Source: an uncultured Planctomycetaceae bacterium (GTDB lineage Bacteria > Planctomycetota > Planctomycetia > Planctomycetales > Planctomycetaceae). From it: 14,519 nucleotides of DNA. The notes under the pieces are model-generated. The model saw nothing but the letters and a program-made list of their open reading frames with translations. It searched no databases and was not told the origin of the DNA. How positions within the stretch are numbered: the stretch's first letter is position 1; each line of letters starts with the position of its first letter. The translations under genes were made by a program, and so were the position numbers. The DNA is taken from contig CALFYU010000206.1 of NCBI GenBank assembly GCA_937952455.1, positions 1 through 14,519 of the forward strand, written 5' to 3'. Positions 14,158-14,519 of this stretch are shown piece after piece.

Positions 14158-14484
14158 TTAGTGACGGTGATGTCCACCACCGTGATGTCCACCGCCGTGA
14201 TGTCCACCTCTGTGTCCACCCCGGTGGCCGCCCCAGTGACCGTGGTGGTGACCCCAGCGGCCGCCGCCCCAGTGACCGTGGCCCCAGTGGCCGTGATGTC
14301 CGCCCCAGTGGCCGCCACCCCAATGACCACCGCCCCAGTGGCCGCCACCCCAGTGTCCGCCGCCCCAGTGACCACCGCCCCAATGGCCGTGATGATGATG
14401 GTGACCGGCACCCACGATCTCGCCGGCTTCACTGTCTTGCAGTGTCCGCTCGACCGGCAGATCTTCGATAATTACGCGTGCCAT
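14158..14484 (-). CDS. His/Gly/Trp-rich peptide 3 with double-glycine-like leader
   Basis: A 108-residue paralogue. The leader (1-26) begins MARVIIEDLPVERTLQDSE and ends GEIVGA, with Leu15 (-12), Glu19 (-8), Ile23 (-4), Gly25 (-2) and Ala26 (-1). Residues 27-108 use only four amino acids: by my count 39 Gly, 29 His, 10 Trp and 4 Arg. Six HWGG(G/H) units repeat with strict period 5 at residues 34-63, followed by HGHWGG and HRGG/HHGGG units. The ATG at 14484 has GGAGAAG directly upstream. Only 35 bases of upstream sequence are inside the window, so its promoter or an operon partner is not visible. The composition implies dense imidazole and indole groups, suited to Ni, Zn or Cu binding, but function is not shown. 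An artefactual frame is unlikely, because the leader is conserved in three genes. Confidence 0.83.
   Translation of the reverse strand: MARVIIEDLPVERTLQDSEAGEIVGAGHHHHHGHWGGGHWGGGHWGGGHWGGGHWGGGHWGGHHGHWGHGHWGGGRWGHHHGHWGGHRGGHRGGHHGGGHHGGGHHRH
14299..14385 (-). repeat. 15-base coding minisatellite in peptide gene 3
   Basis: The DNA encoding residues 34-62 consists of six near-identical 15-base units, each coding His-Trp-Gly-Gly-Gly. Such an array can expand or contract by slippage, so the copy number may vary between strains or be misassembled. Confidence 0.8.
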
Positions 14485-14519
14485 TTTGCTTCTCCGAAAA
14501 AACGTGTCGTTACTGAATG

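Noticed and set aside
13970..14383. Upstream extension of peptide 2 into a 247-residue protein
   Set aside because: The extension reads through the gene 3 terminator and the gene 3 coding DNA in another frame. The conserved leader starts at 13969 with its own ribosome binding site.
13643..14471. Plus-strand open frames across the His-rich genes
   Set aside because: They are complements of GC-rich, repetitive codons (Met/Ala/Pro/Val or Arg/Asp/Pro strings) and show no leader, ribosome binding site or conservation between the copies.

Overview
The window looks like chromosomal DNA of a planctomycete. This is inferred from the mix of a DUF6807 (PmoA-like) secreted protein, stand-alone LON-domain and DUF309 proteins, an apolipoprotein N-acyltransferase, GC-rich coding, and intergenic spacers full of short repeats. 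No rRNA, tRNA, insertion sequence, phage gene or CRISPR array was seen.

Layout: (1) 1-2341, minus strand: the N-terminus of a probable UDPGP-type nucleotidyltransferase running off the left edge, a three-helix DUF5658-like membrane protein, an HpcH/HpaI aldolase and endonuclease III (nth). (2) 2455-4284, plus strand: a DUF309 protein overlapping a LON substrate-binding-domain protein by 4 bases, then folE (GTP cyclohydrolase I). (3) 4285-5215: a spacer with a long imperfect inverted repeat, then a minus-strand YbaK-type aminoacyl-tRNA deacylase and a divergent promoter region. (4) 5216-7152, plus strand: a secreted DUF6807 protein and a PilZ-domain protein, separated by about 416 bases without a gene. 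(5) 12022 down to 7235, minus strand: a compact run pabA/trpG, moeA, lnt, obg. (6) 12023-12485: a gene-free spacer with two clusters of 7-base tandem repeats and a 23-base tandem repeat. (7) 12486-12818, minus strand: a small two-helix membrane protein with a strong intrinsic terminator. (8) 13099-14519, minus strand: three consecutive paralogous small genes, each with its own hairpin terminator.

The most interesting region is (8). The three peptides (94, 109 and 108 aa) share a nearly identical 26-residue N-terminus. Its positions match the double-glycine leader recognised by C39 peptidase/ABC exporters: Leu -12, Glu -8, Val/Ile -4, Gly -2, Ala -1. The C-terminal parts differ and are extremely rich in His, Gly, Trp, Arg and Tyr; one is built from only four amino acids. 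I read them as precursors of exported or processed, probably metal-binding, His-rich peptides. This is inference: no maturase, protease or transporter is visible in the window, and the region upstream of the third gene is cut off by the window edge.

The other genes are mostly housekeeping: pterin/folate (folE, pabA), molybdenum cofactor (moeA), lipoprotein maturation (lnt), ribosome assembly (obg), DNA repair (nth) and translation quality control (YbaK).
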